A stretch of DNA of 25,046 bases from Sporosarcina sp. (GCA_029263945.1 JARIDM010000129.1:1-25046), one strand, 5' to 3'. Numbered from the stretch's first letter, positions 1 through 8,144 are shown. Notes: generated by a model from the letters alone, not told the origin. Numbers and translations are program-made.

Positions 1-781
1 AGAATAATGCTGCCCCCATTGCCCCGATTGGATGCCACTTACCAAAGATCATTGCAGCAAGTGCCATGAACCCTTGTCCATTAATTGTCGCATGTCCAAA
101 ATCATTCGTCGTTGTAATCGCATAAACTGCACCACCAATACCTGCAAGTGCGCCAGAAATAATAACTGCGATATAACGTGTTCTTGTTACGTTAATCCCC
201 ATTGTATCAGCTGCCATTGGATGTTCACCAACAGAGCGGAGACGTAAACCGAAAGCTGTTTTGTAAATAACGAACCATGCAATTAATGCGACACTAATCG
301 CAAGAATAGATGAACCGTATACTGATTTAAATAACATTGGTCCAATGAAAGGGATATCCTGTAAAAATGGAATATCGAATCTAGGAATCTTATGTTGAAT
401 TAAATCAGTTTGTCCTTTTCCAAAAATCATTTTTACAGAGAATAGGGCAATCGCTATACCTAACATATTAATGGCTACCCCTGAAACAACTTGGTTTGCA
501 CGGAACGTAATTGATGCAACTGCGTGCAAGACTGAAAACAAAGCCGAAACTACCATGGCAACAAGTAAAGCGACCCACGGCGTCCATGTACCAAACGTAT
601 CTCCGTAAAGCAACGTGAACAATATTCCAATAAAAGCACCCATGACCATAAGTCCTTCAAGACCAATGTTAACAACACCGGACCGCTCAGAGAATACGCC
701 ACCAATTGCTGTGAAAATTAGTGGTGCTGCATATGCGATTGTTGTTGGAATGATAAAGTATAATAATGCGAGAAAACTCAT
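1..781 (-). CDS. nupQ: Nucleoside ABC transporter permease NupQ (3' end outside window)
   Basis: This is an inner-membrane permease subunit of a BMP-type nucleoside importer. About 260 codons are visible; the C-terminus runs off the low-coordinate edge (the family is usually a little over 300 residues). The protein starts MSFLALLYFIIPTTIAYAAP and continues with GGVFSERSGVVNIGLEG, the conserved first-loop signature of this permease family. Later hydrophobic segments flank a cytoplasmic-loop motif (EHPMAADTMGI). The ATG at 781 is preceded by AAGGAGG inside the end of nupP, and only one base separates it from the nupP stop, so translation is probably coupled. It should pair with NupP as the two unlike membrane subunits energised by NupO. 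The family assignment is firm. The substrate (nucleosides rather than another purine-like compound) is inferred from the B. subtilis homologues. Confidence 0.9.
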   Translation of the reverse strand, partial: MSFLALLYFIIPTTIAYAAPLIFTAIGGVFSERSGVVNIGLEGLMVMGAFIGILFTLLYGDTFGTWTPWVALLVAMVVSALFSVLHAVASITFRANQVVSGVAINMLGIAIALFSVKMIFGKGQTDLIQHKIPRFDIPFLQDIPFIGPMLFKSVYGSSILAISVALIAWFVIYKTAFGLRLRSVGEHPMAADTMGINVTRTRYIAVIISGALAGIGGAVYAITTTNDFGHATINGQGFMALAAMIFGKWHPIGAMGAALF

Positions 782-782
782 A

Positions 783-1829
783 TCATTTCGCCTCCTTTTT
801 CTTACCCATTCGGTTGAGAACTACACGAATGATATAACCGGATGCGACAAAGAAAATGATAAGCGCAATAACTATGGAAACAATTTCTACTGGAATACCT
901 GCGGCGTTCGGCATGTTATTCGAACCATATTTCAATGATCCAAATAGGGTTGCCCCGAAAATAACACCCAGTGGCGTATTCGCACCTAGTAAGGCAACAG
1001 CAATCCCGTCAAATCCGATTCCTGTAAAACCACCCATTGAAGAAATATTCCCAAACGTTCCTAATGCCTCCATCGCTCCTCCAAGACCAGCAAATCCGCC
1101 TGAAATCATCATTGACAAGACAATGTTTTTATTTGTATTCATTCCTGCGTAGCGAGAAGCTTCTTCGTTAAAGCCGACTGACTTTAATTCGTAGCCTGTT
1201 TTCGTCTTTTCAAGAATAAACCACATAACCGCAACCATTAGCAATGCAATGATAATTCCATAGTGTAATGTAGAAAAATCAGTCAGTTCAGATAAAAACT
1301 CTGAACGTAATGAGGCGGTAGGCTTAATCCGATCAAGTTTAAAACTACCTCCTGAAATTGTCTTTATTAAAGCGTTAACAACATGTAGCGCAATATAGTT
1401 CATCATAATCGTCACAATAACTTCGTGTACGCGTAACGTCGCTTTTAAAATACCTGGAATCAATCCCCATATAGCACCTGCGGCCGCTGCTGCAATGAGT
1501 GCAAGTGGGATATGAATAAACATCGGTAACTCAAAAGCCATTCCTACGTAAGCAGCTGCAAACCAACCAACGATTAACTGCCCCTCAACACCTATGTTGA
1601 ACAATCCAGTACGGAAAGCAAATGCTACCGCAAGGCCTGCGAGTATGTATGGACTAATCTGTCTTATTGTTTCGCCAATAGAATAAGAGCTACCAAATAT
1701 GCCATCCCATAAAGCAATATAACCTTGAACTGGATCATGTCCACTGAACAACATTACAATTGCGCCTACTAATAACCCAAGAATAATTGCAATTGCTGGA
1801 ACAAGTAATTTCATCACTCTATTCGACAT
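783..1829 (-). CDS. nupP: Nucleoside ABC transporter permease NupP
   Basis: This is the first membrane subunit of the nucleoside importer, 348 residues from the chosen start, mostly hydrophobic with about eight to ten membrane segments. It carries the family motif GLFNIGVEGQLIVG in the N-terminal third, and the loop sequence SVGFNEEASRYAGMN resembles the coupling helix that contacts the ATPase. The reading frame is open back to a GTG at 1841, but I place the start at the ATG at 1829 (MSNRVMKLL). There an AAGGTGA lies about eight bases upstream, whereas it would lie too close to the earlier in-frame starts. This gives an 11-base overlap with the end of nupO and a one-base gap to nupQ, so nupO-nupP-nupQ form one tightly coupled unit. 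A homologue in a simple-sugar importer is a less likely alternative because the adjacent binding protein is of BMP type. Confidence 0.92.
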   Translation of the reverse strand: MSNRVMKLLVPAIAIILGLLVGAIVMLFSGHDPVQGYIALWDGIFGSSYSIGETIRQISPYILAGLAVAFAFRTGLFNIGVEGQLIVGWFAAAYVGMAFELPMFIHIPLALIAAAAAGAIWGLIPGILKATLRVHEVIVTIMMNYIALHVVNALIKTISGGSFKLDRIKPTASLRSEFLSELTDFSTLHYGIIIALLMVAVMWFILEKTKTGYELKSVGFNEEASRYAGMNTNKNIVLSMMISGGFAGLGGAMEALGTFGNISSMGGFTGIGFDGIAVALLGANTPLGVIFGATLFGSLKYGSNNMPNAAGIPVEIVSIVIALIIFFVASGYIIRVVLNRMGKKKEAK

Positions 1830-3390
1830 GATCATCGTCACCTTCTTTCAATACAACTTCATCATTAACGATTGTCATTTCCTTCTTAGAATGTCCAGCC
1901 ATAAGTAGCCCTAACTCTTGCTCAGTTGTTTTGGTTGGATCAACAACATCAATGATTTGTCCATCATAAATAACAGCAATTTTATCTGAGACGTTCATAA
2001 TCTCATCTAATTCAAAAGAGATGAGTAATACTGCTTTTCCACGATCTCTTTGTTCAATTAATTTTTTATGAATAAACTCAATTGCTCCTACATCCAATCC
2101 ACGCGTAGGAAGTGCTGCGATTAATAATTTAGGGTTGCGGTCAACTTCACGCGCAATAATTAACTTTTGCTGGTTTCCACCAGATAACGACCGTGCCAAT
2201 GCATGTTCACCTTGTGTTCGAATATCATAAGCCTCAATTAGTTCTGTGGCTTTCTTAGAGACACTCTTATAATTCATAATGCCATTATTTGAAATTGGTT
2301 TTTGATAATATGTTTGTAAAACTGCATTGTAGCCAACTGTAAAGTTCAACACGAGTCCATGTTTATGTCTATCTTGCGGAATGTGTCCTAACCCAGCTTC
2401 TGTTATTTGTCTAGGTTTTTTGCCTGTAATATCATTCCCATAAAGGAATACCTTTCCACTTTTCACTTTGTGTAACCCTGTGATTGCTTCAATTAACTCA
2501 GACTGACCGTTGCCGTCAATTCCTGCAATACCCAGAATCTCTCCGTGTCTAACAGACAAGTTTAAGCCTTTAACTTTTTCAATGCCACGATAATCTTCAA
2601 CGACTAAGTCTTCAACTTTTAGTACTTCACCCGTCGGATAAGAAGGTCCTTTTTCCGTTTTAAATGTAACTTGACGGCCAACCATTAGCGTAGCTAGTTC
2701 TTCTGGATTCGTTTCAGCCGTTACAACTGTTCCAATACCTTCTCCTTTACGAATAATTGTCACGCGATCTGATACATCCATAATTTCTTGAAGCTTATGC
2801 GTGATAATAATGATTGATTTACCTTCATCGATTAATTTGCGTAATATGCCCATTAATTCATTAATTTCTTGTGGTGTCAATGAAGCAGTTGGTTCATCAA
2901 ATATTAAAATTTCCGCGCCTCTGTAAAGCGTTTTCAAGATTTCTACGCGCTGTTGCATACCAACTGATATATCTTCAATTTTTGCATATGGGTCTACGTT
3001 TAATCCGTATAACTTGGAAATTTCTGCAACTTTTTTTGCAGCACCTCGAATGTCTACAAGGCCTCTCTTTTTTGGTTCATTTCCTAAAATAATGTTTTCA
3101 GTCACCGATAAATTCTCAACGAGCATGAAATGTTGGTGAACCATCCCAATCCCTAAATTATTCGCAACGTTTGGATTTGTAATCGCTACTTTTTCGCCTC
3201 GTACCTTTATCTCTCCACCTTCAGGCTGATAAAGTCCAAACAGAACGTTCATTAAAGTAGATTTACCAGCGCCATTTTCGCCTAATAAAGCATGAATTTC
3301 GCCTTTTTCCAATTGCAAAGTGATGTTATCATTTGCCACAAAACTGCCAAATTCTTTTCTTATGTTTAGCATTTCTATCACATAATCCAA
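1819..3390 (-). CDS. nupO: Nucleoside ABC transporter ATP-binding protein NupO (two fused ATPase domains)
   Basis: This ATPase energises nucleoside uptake at the cytoplasmic face of NupPQ. It has 523 residues with two nucleotide-binding domains in tandem. Domain 1 has Walker A GENGAGKS (37-44), an atypical signature ISVGMQQR (141-148) and Walker B ILIFDEPT (161-168). Domain 2 has a degenerate Walker A GIDGNGQSE (290-298), a good signature LSGGNQQK (402-409) and an altered Walker B, LLIAALPTRGLD (422-433), where the usual DE is AL. From memory, similar changes are typical of the B. subtilis homologue, so this is a family trait and not decay. The start is a TTG (MDYVIEMLNIRK) behind AGGGAGAG, and the start region aligns with the homologue as I recall it. 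A 322-base gap with regulatory-looking structure separates it from nupN. Confidence 0.93.
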   Translation of the reverse strand: MDYVIEMLNIRKEFGSFVANDNITLQLEKGEIHALLGENGAGKSTLMNVLFGLYQPEGGEIKVRGEKVAITNPNVANNLGIGMVHQHFMLVENLSVTENIILGNEPKKRGLVDIRGAAKKVAEISKLYGLNVDPYAKIEDISVGMQQRVEILKTLYRGAEILIFDEPTASLTPQEINELMGILRKLIDEGKSIIIITHKLQEIMDVSDRVTIIRKGEGIGTVVTAETNPEELATLMVGRQVTFKTEKGPSYPTGEVLKVEDLVVEDYRGIEKVKGLNLSVRHGEILGIAGIDGNGQSELIEAITGLHKVKSGKVFLYGNDITGKKPRQITEAGLGHIPQDRHKHGLVLNFTVGYNAVLQTYYQKPISNNGIMNYKSVSKKATELIEAYDIRTQGEHALARSLSGGNQQKLIIAREVDRNPKLLIAALPTRGLDVGAIEFIHKKLIEQRDRGKAVLLISFELDEIMNVSDKIAVIYDGQIIDVVDPTKTTEQELGLLMAGHSKKEMTIVNDEVVLKEGDDDHVE

Positions 3391-3580
3391 TGAGCTCTCT
3401 CCCTCACTATGTTAGCTTTTTAATCAACTTCATATTAATCTTTGAATCTCTTTATCAACATAATTTTATCGAAGAGTTTCGCGCGTTCCTCTTCAAATAA
3501 TAATAACTAGATTCTCTAAATCTACGGATGTATTTACTTCCCTACGAAATTGATTTACTATGTATTTTAAATTAATACAA

Positions 3581-3608
3581 GAAAGATTTTCGGCTTTGAA
3601 AATCTTTC
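3581..3608 (-). repeat. Perfect AT-rich inverted repeat between nupN and nupO
   Basis: GAAAGATTTTC and GAAAATCTTTC are exact complements of 11 bases around a six-base loop (GGCTTT). On the minus strand the stem is followed by TTGTATTAATTT, which is T-rich but not a clean U-run. It could be a second weak terminator, an mRNA-stabilising stem that protects or sets the end of one part of the nup transcript, or an operator. Confidence 0.6.
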
Positions 3609-3623
3609 GTCTATTAGTTTAAT

Positions 3624-3637
3624 TGCAATCGCTTTCA
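3624..3637 (-). promoter_or_regulatory. Candidate catabolite-responsive element (cre)
   Basis: The minus strand reads TGAAAGCGATTGCA, which fits the core TGNAANCGNWNNCW consensus for CcpA binding at every position. It lies downstream of the nupN terminator and about 230 bases before nupO. It could act as a roadblock or on a promoter for nupOPQ. This is a sequence match only, so binding is inference. Confidence 0.4.
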
Positions 3638-3669
3638 CTTAAGACGCTATCTACTAAACCTTCATTGAT

Positions 3670-3702
3670 TAGAAGATAAAGACCGGTACAAGACCGGCCT
3701 TT
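3670..3702 (-). terminator. Terminator after nupN
   Basis: On the minus strand AAAGGCCGGT pairs with ACCGGTCTTT (ten pairs, one of them G-U) around the loop CTTGT, followed by ATCTTCT. It starts ten bases after the nupN stop. The U-tract is imperfect, so partial read-through into nupO is plausible. That fits the common need for more binding protein than membrane components. Confidence 0.75.
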
Positions 3703-3712
3703 ACAAAACAAC

Positions 3713-4789
3713 TTACGGTTTCTCTGGAACTTCAATTTCTCCACTTGAAACTTTCTCCATATACTCTTCGATCGTTTTCATATGCTCTTCTGGAATTGCA
3801 CCACGTGAATCTGCAAGTCCAACACCTTCTTCAGCTAAACCATATACGACTGTTTCTCCACCTGGGAATTCGCCTTTTTTAGCAAGTTCTGAAATGTCAA
3901 CAACAGCATTATCTACACGTTTCATTGCAGAAGTTAATGTAATGTTTTCGTCGCCTACTTGACCTTCTTCATACTGGTCAGAGTCAACACCAATTACCCA
4001 AATACTTGCGTCTGGATCTGCTGTTTTACGTTCTTTTGCTTCAGCAAACACACCATTACCTGTTCCACCAGCTGCGTGGAATACTACGTCTACACCTGAA
4101 GAATACATTAAGCTCGCAGTAGCTTTACCAAGTTCTGCTTTATCAAAAGCACCTGTATATTCTGATTGAATTTCAATCTCGTCGTTAATTTCTTTAACGC
4201 CTGCGATAAATCCTGCTTCAAAACGCTCAATTACTGGAATATCCATTCCACCTACAAAACCTACTTTATTTGTTTCAGTCATAAGCGCAGCTGCAATTCC
4301 TGCTAAATAACCTGATTCTTGGTCTTTAAACAGTACACTTGCTACGTTCGGTTGCTCAACAACACCATCAATAATTGTGAAGTTTGTATCTGGACGTTGG
4401 CTAGAAATTTCATCAATAGCTTCTTCAATAATAAAACCTACACCGAAAATTAAATCAAAATCTCGTTGAACCAATTTGTTCAAGTTTGGCGTATAGTCTG
4501 TGTCATCGTTTGATTGAAGGTAATCGAAGCCTTTGTCGCCACGCTCCATATTATTTGCTTCACCAAAATCTTGAATGCCTTTCCAAGCGGATTGGTTAAA
4601 TGATTTGTCATCAATTCCACCTACATCCGTTACCATTGCAACTGTGAATTCTGATGTTTCTTCTTCACCTGAACCAGTTGTACCTTCTTCTTCTTTACCA
4701 GTGTCTTTGTCCGATCCACATGCCGCAAGGAAAGCGCTACCAATTAACATAATAGATAGTGCAAGACCTAGCTTACTTTTCTTCAACAT
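3713..4789 (-). CDS. nupN: BMP-family nucleoside-binding lipoprotein NupN
   Basis: This is the extracytoplasmic substrate-binding lipoprotein of the nucleoside importer, 358 residues. It begins with a basic N-region and a hydrophobic segment ending in a lipobox, LAAC, with the lipidated Cys at residue 24. An acidic, Gly/Ser/Glu-rich tether follows to about residue 46. The mature part has BMP (PnrA-like) features: VTDVGGIDDKSFNQSAW near residues 53-69, VGFVGGMDIPVIERFEAGF in the middle, and HAAGGTGNGVF with VIGVDSDQ further on. The ATG at 4789 has a GGAGG nine bases upstream. It lies 50 bases after the GntR gene and is followed by a terminator. The fold family is sure; nucleosides are the likely ligand because of the NupOPQ partners. 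A 15-base palindrome overlaps the start codon. Confidence 0.93.
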   Translation of the reverse strand: MLKKSKLGLALSIMLIGSAFLAACGSDKDTGKEEEGTTGSGEEETSEFTVAMVTDVGGIDDKSFNQSAWKGIQDFGEANNMERGDKGFDYLQSNDDTDYTPNLNKLVQRDFDLIFGVGFIIEEAIDEISSQRPDTNFTIIDGVVEQPNVASVLFKDQESGYLAGIAAALMTETNKVGFVGGMDIPVIERFEAGFIAGVKEINDEIEIQSEYTGAFDKAELGKATASLMYSSGVDVVFHAAGGTGNGVFAEAKERKTADPDASIWVIGVDSDQYEEGQVGDENITLTSAMKRVDNAVVDISELAKKGEFPGGETVVYGLAEEGVGLADSRGAIPEEHMKTIEEYMEKVSSGEIEVPEKP

Positions 4790-4839
4790 TGTTGAAACCT
4801 CCTCATATTTCTGTTCTTATTAGTAGGACGATTAACGTC

Positions 4840-5559
4840 TTATACCCTTGTTCGTACGACGTGAAAACTAAATTTATCTGCTCTGAAATAATTCTTAGAA
4901 TACAAAATCATCTCGCTGTCATCGCTATAGTGCTTTTGTAATAAAACTAGTAAAGGTACGTCGACGCCACATCTTAATAGTGAAGATGCTTCTTCGTCAT
5001 AGCCAACTGGCTCTATATGCGTGATTGCATAAGCAATGTGAATATCTCCAGATTGTTCGATTGCATCAAACATCGACACACGATGTATTTCTTCTGTTCC
5101 AATCGGAAAATTTTTAGCTAACACTTGATCGATACAATAAACAACTGGATCTCCATTTGCTGTTCGTACCCGTTTGATCGTTACTAGCTGGTCTTCTTCA
5201 CTGTGATTAAATCTAGAAATGCTTTCATCGGACGCATCTGATTCGGATACATCCATAAAAATGGTCCCAGGTATCATGCCTGCGTTTCGAATCATTGCAG
5301 AAATGCTTGATAACTGTTCAATTCCAGATGTAAACAATGGTTTAGGATTGACAAATGTACCGACACCATGCTTCCGAATAATAACTCTCTCGGCTTCTAG
5401 AATTTGAAGGGCTTCCCGAAGTGTTGATCGGCTGACCCCCATCGTTCTAGCAAGTTCAAATTCAGAAGGGAATTGTTTGTTTTCTTTAAACTTCCCAGAT
5501 TCAATGTCTTCTTTTAGTTTCTCAATCACTTGTAAGTATAAATGCCTTGTCTTAGACAC
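4840..5559 (-). CDS. ymfC: GntR-family (HutC/UTRA) transcriptional regulator, YmfC-like
   Basis: This is a 239-residue DNA-binding regulator. Residues 1-70 form a GntR winged helix: YLQVIEKLKEDIESGKF, then FPSEFELARTMGVSRSTLREAL as the helix-turn-helix, and the wing motif KHGVGTFV. The remainder is a UTRA-type effector-binding domain, ending in a Tyr-Phe-Arg strand (YSKNYFRADKF). The start is a GTG behind AAGGTGG. In B. subtilis ymfC also follows spoIIIE, so the position is syntenic. Here its next downstream gene, 50 bases away, is nupN, so it probably controls nucleoside uptake, possibly with autoregulation. The effector cannot be read from the sequence. The gene symbol rests on position and family. 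Confidence 0.88.
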   Translation of the reverse strand: MSKTRHLYLQVIEKLKEDIESGKFKENKQFPSEFELARTMGVSRSTLREALQILEAERVIIRKHGVGTFVNPKPLFTSGIEQLSSISAMIRNAGMIPGTIFMDVSESDASDESISRFNHSEEDQLVTIKRVRTANGDPVVYCIDQVLAKNFPIGTEEIHRVSMFDAIEQSGDIHIAYAITHIEPVGYDEEASSLLRCGVDVPLLVLLQKHYSDDSEMILYSKNYFRADKFSFHVVRTRV

Positions 5560-5622
5560 TTTACCATACCACCTTCTAGATGTCAGACCTGTAATATTAA
5601 ACGTCGCTACTAATGCATCTCA

Positions 5623-5650
5623 ACTATATCACTTTAGACTTATAAAACAA
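5623..5650 (-). promoter_or_regulatory. Candidate promoter of the gntR-nup cluster
   Basis: The minus strand has TTGTTT (5650-5645), a 16-base spacer and TATAGT (5628-5623), preceded by an A/T-tract that could serve as an UP element (5654-5667). Between the two boxes GTCTAAAG partly matches the GntR-type operator GTMTAKAC (six of eight), which would suit autoregulation. The start of transcription would lie about 55-60 bases before the GTG. Confidence 0.45.
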
Positions 5651-5707
5651 ACATTTTTTAAAAAAATAAATATAACTTCAACTGTAAATATACCCAAAAA
5701 AGACATA

Positions 5708-8059
5708 CTAATAGCCATTTTCCTCACTTGTTAGAAGTACTTGTCTGGGACGACTACCCTCAAGAGGTCCAACAACCCCGCGCATTTCCATCTGGTCAAC
5801 GATTCTTGCAGCTCTTGAATAACCAATTCGAAAACGACGTTGCAACAATGACACAGATGCTGTTTGCATTTCTGTCACAAGTTGTACGGCATCCTCATAT
5901 AGTTCGTCCGTCTCTTCATGAACAGGTACTTCTACAACATCAGTAGGAATCATTTCTTCTTGGTATTGTGCTTTTTGCTGTTCAATGACAAAATCAACAA
6001 CAGCCTCAACTTCTGTATCTGAAACATATGCACCTTGTATTCTAACTGGTTTAGCAGCACCTGACGGAAGATATAGCATGTCTCCACGTCCAAGTAATTT
6101 TTCAGCACCGCCTCCATCTAAAATCGTCCGAGAATCGATCGCGGAAGAAACAGAAAACGCGATTCTTGAAGGGATATTCGCTTTAATGACACCAGTAATT
6201 ACATTCACACTTGGCCTTTGCGTAGCAATAATTAAATGGATGCCAGCAGCTCTCGCCATTTGTGCAAGCCGTGTAATTGCGTCTTCTACTTCACTTGAGG
6301 CAACCATCATTAAGTCCGCAAGTTCGTCTACAATGACCACGATATACGGCATATGTGGATGTTTTTCATCATTTTCAACATTCCATACATCTATATGTGC
6401 ATTATAGCCTTCAATATTTCGTGTTCCGGTATGCGCGTATAATTCATAACGCCGCTCCATTTCTGAAACCACTTTCTGTAAAGCCTGCGCGGCCTTTCTT
6501 GGATCAGTAACTACGGGTGCTAAAAGATGCGGAACCCCGTTATAAACATTTAACTCAACCATTTTCGGGTCAATCATCATCATTTTCACTTCATGTGGCT
6601 TTGTGCGCATTAGAATACTAATAATAATGCCGTTAATACACACACTCTTCCCACTTCCAGTTGCACCAGCAATCAGCAAGTGGGGCATTTTATTTAGTTC
6701 TGTCAACATCGCTTGGCCTGTAACATCGCGGCCTAAAGAAATTAACAACTTGGAATCTGGTGAATTATTTTCTTTTGCTTCAATTACCTCGCGTAGACTT
6801 ACGACAGCAACATCTTTATTAGGCACTTCAATCCCTACAGCTGATTTCCCTGGAATGGGTGCTTCAATACGAATTCCGCTTGCAGCAAGTGCCAATGCAA
6901 TATCATCTGACAAACTAACAATTCTACTTACTTTTACACCAACATCAGGCAATACTTCATATTTTGTAACTGAAGGCCCCAAGTGAACTTGAGTTACACG
7001 TGCTTTTACACCAAAACTCAAAAATGTATCCTCTAACTTTTGCGCATTCTCCTGAATCGAGTTATATTCCTTCGATTGGTCATTATGTGGTGTTTCAAAC
7101 AACAATGAAGGTGGCGGTAAAACATAAGTTTCATTTTCTTCTTCACCCGTAACCCCGCTATACTGCTCTGCATCACCTAGTAAAGACTTGTCAATTGCTT
7201 CTTCCTGTTCAGCCATTTCTTTTGGCTCAGTATCCGTAGCTTGTTTTTCTATCCGTTCTGTAAAAGCAGAAATGATAGGCTGTGTTGGTTCTAGGGGTAC
7301 TTCTTTCACTGCTTCAATCGGAAGAACAATTTTGTCCTGAGTAGTTTCTTTTTTGGTCTGCGACTCTCTTTTCTTTGAACGCGTTGTATTTGCATTCGAA
7401 GAAGATGGTTTTTTCTTGTTCTCTTGATTTCTTACAGTTGAAAACTGCTCTTTGATCGCATTCATTAATTTCGGCGTAGCTTCTGCGACATAAGGAACAA
7501 GCGCTTTTCCTGTGAGTAGGACGAGGCCGATTAACAACAGCAAAACACCCGCTACAGTTGCCCCCGCTGAATCGAATAAGGAATAGAAAACCGCAAATAT
7601 AAATGCCCCAATCATCCCACCGCCAAGTGCACCACTTCGAGATGAAATGCCATCATTTGTAATTAACACTTTCCAAGTTTCTTTAATCGCTGAATTTGAC
7701 ATTAATACACGGCTATCATTTAATTCTCTAAATAAGTAAACATGGCTAAATAAAATAAGGCTCGCTAAAACAAACAAACTTCCAATTAAAATCCTATTTT
7801 TCCAACCACCTAATTTTCTTTTAATCATGAATATCAACGCTTGTACAATTAATAAAAGGGGAACTGCTGCATGCCAGTTACCAAGAAGGAATCGAGAAAA
7901 AGAGGAAAGCCCTCGTCCAACGACACCAAACTCAAAAACAATCATGACCGCAATACCCATCATAACAAGTCCAATCACTTCATATAATAAGGGATTAACA
8001 CCAGGTTTCTTACCTTTTCTTACAGGTGTTTTTCTTTTTCTACTTTTACCTTTAGCCAA
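5708..8059 (-). CDS. spoIIIE: DNA translocase SpoIIIE (FtsK/SpoIIIE family)
   Basis: This is a septal, ATP-driven DNA pump that moves the chromosome into the forespore during sporulation and clears trapped DNA. It has 783 residues, close to the B. subtilis length. A basic N-terminus is followed by about four membrane segments (roughly 22-45, 62-80, 88-110, 148-185), then a charged linker (205-330) rich in Lys, Glu and Gln. The motor has Walker A GATGSGKS (465-472) and Walker B VVIVDELADL (574-583), and the C-terminal gamma winged helix spans about 722-778 (ASVSLLQRRFRIGYSRAARI), which reads polar guide sequences. The start is TTG at 8059 behind AGGAGGG. Position between rnjB and ymfC matches B. 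subtilis, but the ylzJ and tepA genes found there are absent. No clear terminator follows. The paralogue SftA is unlikely because it is soluble and located elsewhere. Confidence 0.95.
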   Translation of the reverse strand: MAKGKSRKRKTPVRKGKKPGVNPLLYEVIGLVMMGIAVMIVFEFGVVGRGLSSFSRFLLGNWHAAVPLLLIVQALIFMIKRKLGGWKNRILIGSLFVLASLILFSHVYLFRELNDSRVLMSNSAIKETWKVLITNDGISSRSGALGGGMIGAFIFAVFYSLFDSAGATVAGVLLLLIGLVLLTGKALVPYVAEATPKLMNAIKEQFSTVRNQENKKKPSSSNANTTRSKKRESQTKKETTQDKIVLPIEAVKEVPLEPTQPIISAFTERIEKQATDTEPKEMAEQEEAIDKSLLGDAEQYSGVTGEEENETYVLPPPSLLFETPHNDQSKEYNSIQENAQKLEDTFLSFGVKARVTQVHLGPSVTKYEVLPDVGVKVSRIVSLSDDIALALAASGIRIEAPIPGKSAVGIEVPNKDVAVVSLREVIEAKENNSPDSKLLISLGRDVTGQAMLTELNKMPHLLIAGATGSGKSVCINGIIISILMRTKPHEVKMMMIDPKMVELNVYNGVPHLLAPVVTDPRKAAQALQKVVSEMERRYELYAHTGTRNIEGYNAHIDVWNVENDEKHPHMPYIVVIVDELADLMMVASSEVEDAITRLAQMARAAGIHLIIATQRPSVNVITGVIKANIPSRIAFSVSSAIDSRTILDGGGAEKLLGRGDMLYLPSGAAKPVRIQGAYVSDTEVEAVVDFVIEQQKAQYQEEMIPTDVVEVPVHEETDELYEDAVQLVTEMQTASVSLLQRRFRIGYSRAARIVDQMEMRGVVGPLEGSRPRQVLLTSEENGY

Positions 8060-8101
8060 TATTTCCCTCCTCTCACCCGGAATTCATAAAATTAGAACAT
8101 T

Positions 8102-8144
8102 ATTAAAAAAGGATTTCCCGCCGAAACAGACGGCAAGGAAACCC
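8102..8144 (-). terminator. Terminator after rnjB
   Basis: On the minus strand GGGTTTCCTTGCCG pairs with CGGCGGGAAATCC (one bulged base, two G-U pairs) around the loop TCTGTTT, followed directly by TTTTTT. It lies about 20 bases after the rnjB stop and separates rnjB from spoIIIE. Confidence 0.88.

Larger units (their letters stand above)
3391..3712. other. Non-coding gap between nupN and nupO
   Basis: No supported gene lies in these 322 bases. In the transcription direction they hold a terminator-like hairpin just after the nupN stop (3670-3702), a cre-like sequence (3624-3637), a perfect 11-base-arm hairpin (3581-3608), and a weak promoter candidate: TTGATA at 3458-3453 and TATGAA at 3434-3429 with an 18-base spacer. 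The nupO ribosome binding site is at the end. The layout suggests nupN can be transcribed alone, with nupOPQ reached by read-through or by its own promoter. Confidence 0.7.

Noticed and set aside
3581..3608. CodY-like box within the AT-rich hairpin (ATTTTC and GAAAAT)
   Set aside because: The CodY consensus has one base between the arms; here there are six. The half-sites look right because CodY half-sites and this stem are both AT-rich inverted repeats.
5654..5667. T6-A7 run as a terminator of spoIIIE
   Set aside because: The tract has no loop and no GC stem; it more likely belongs to the upstream part of the gntR promoter.
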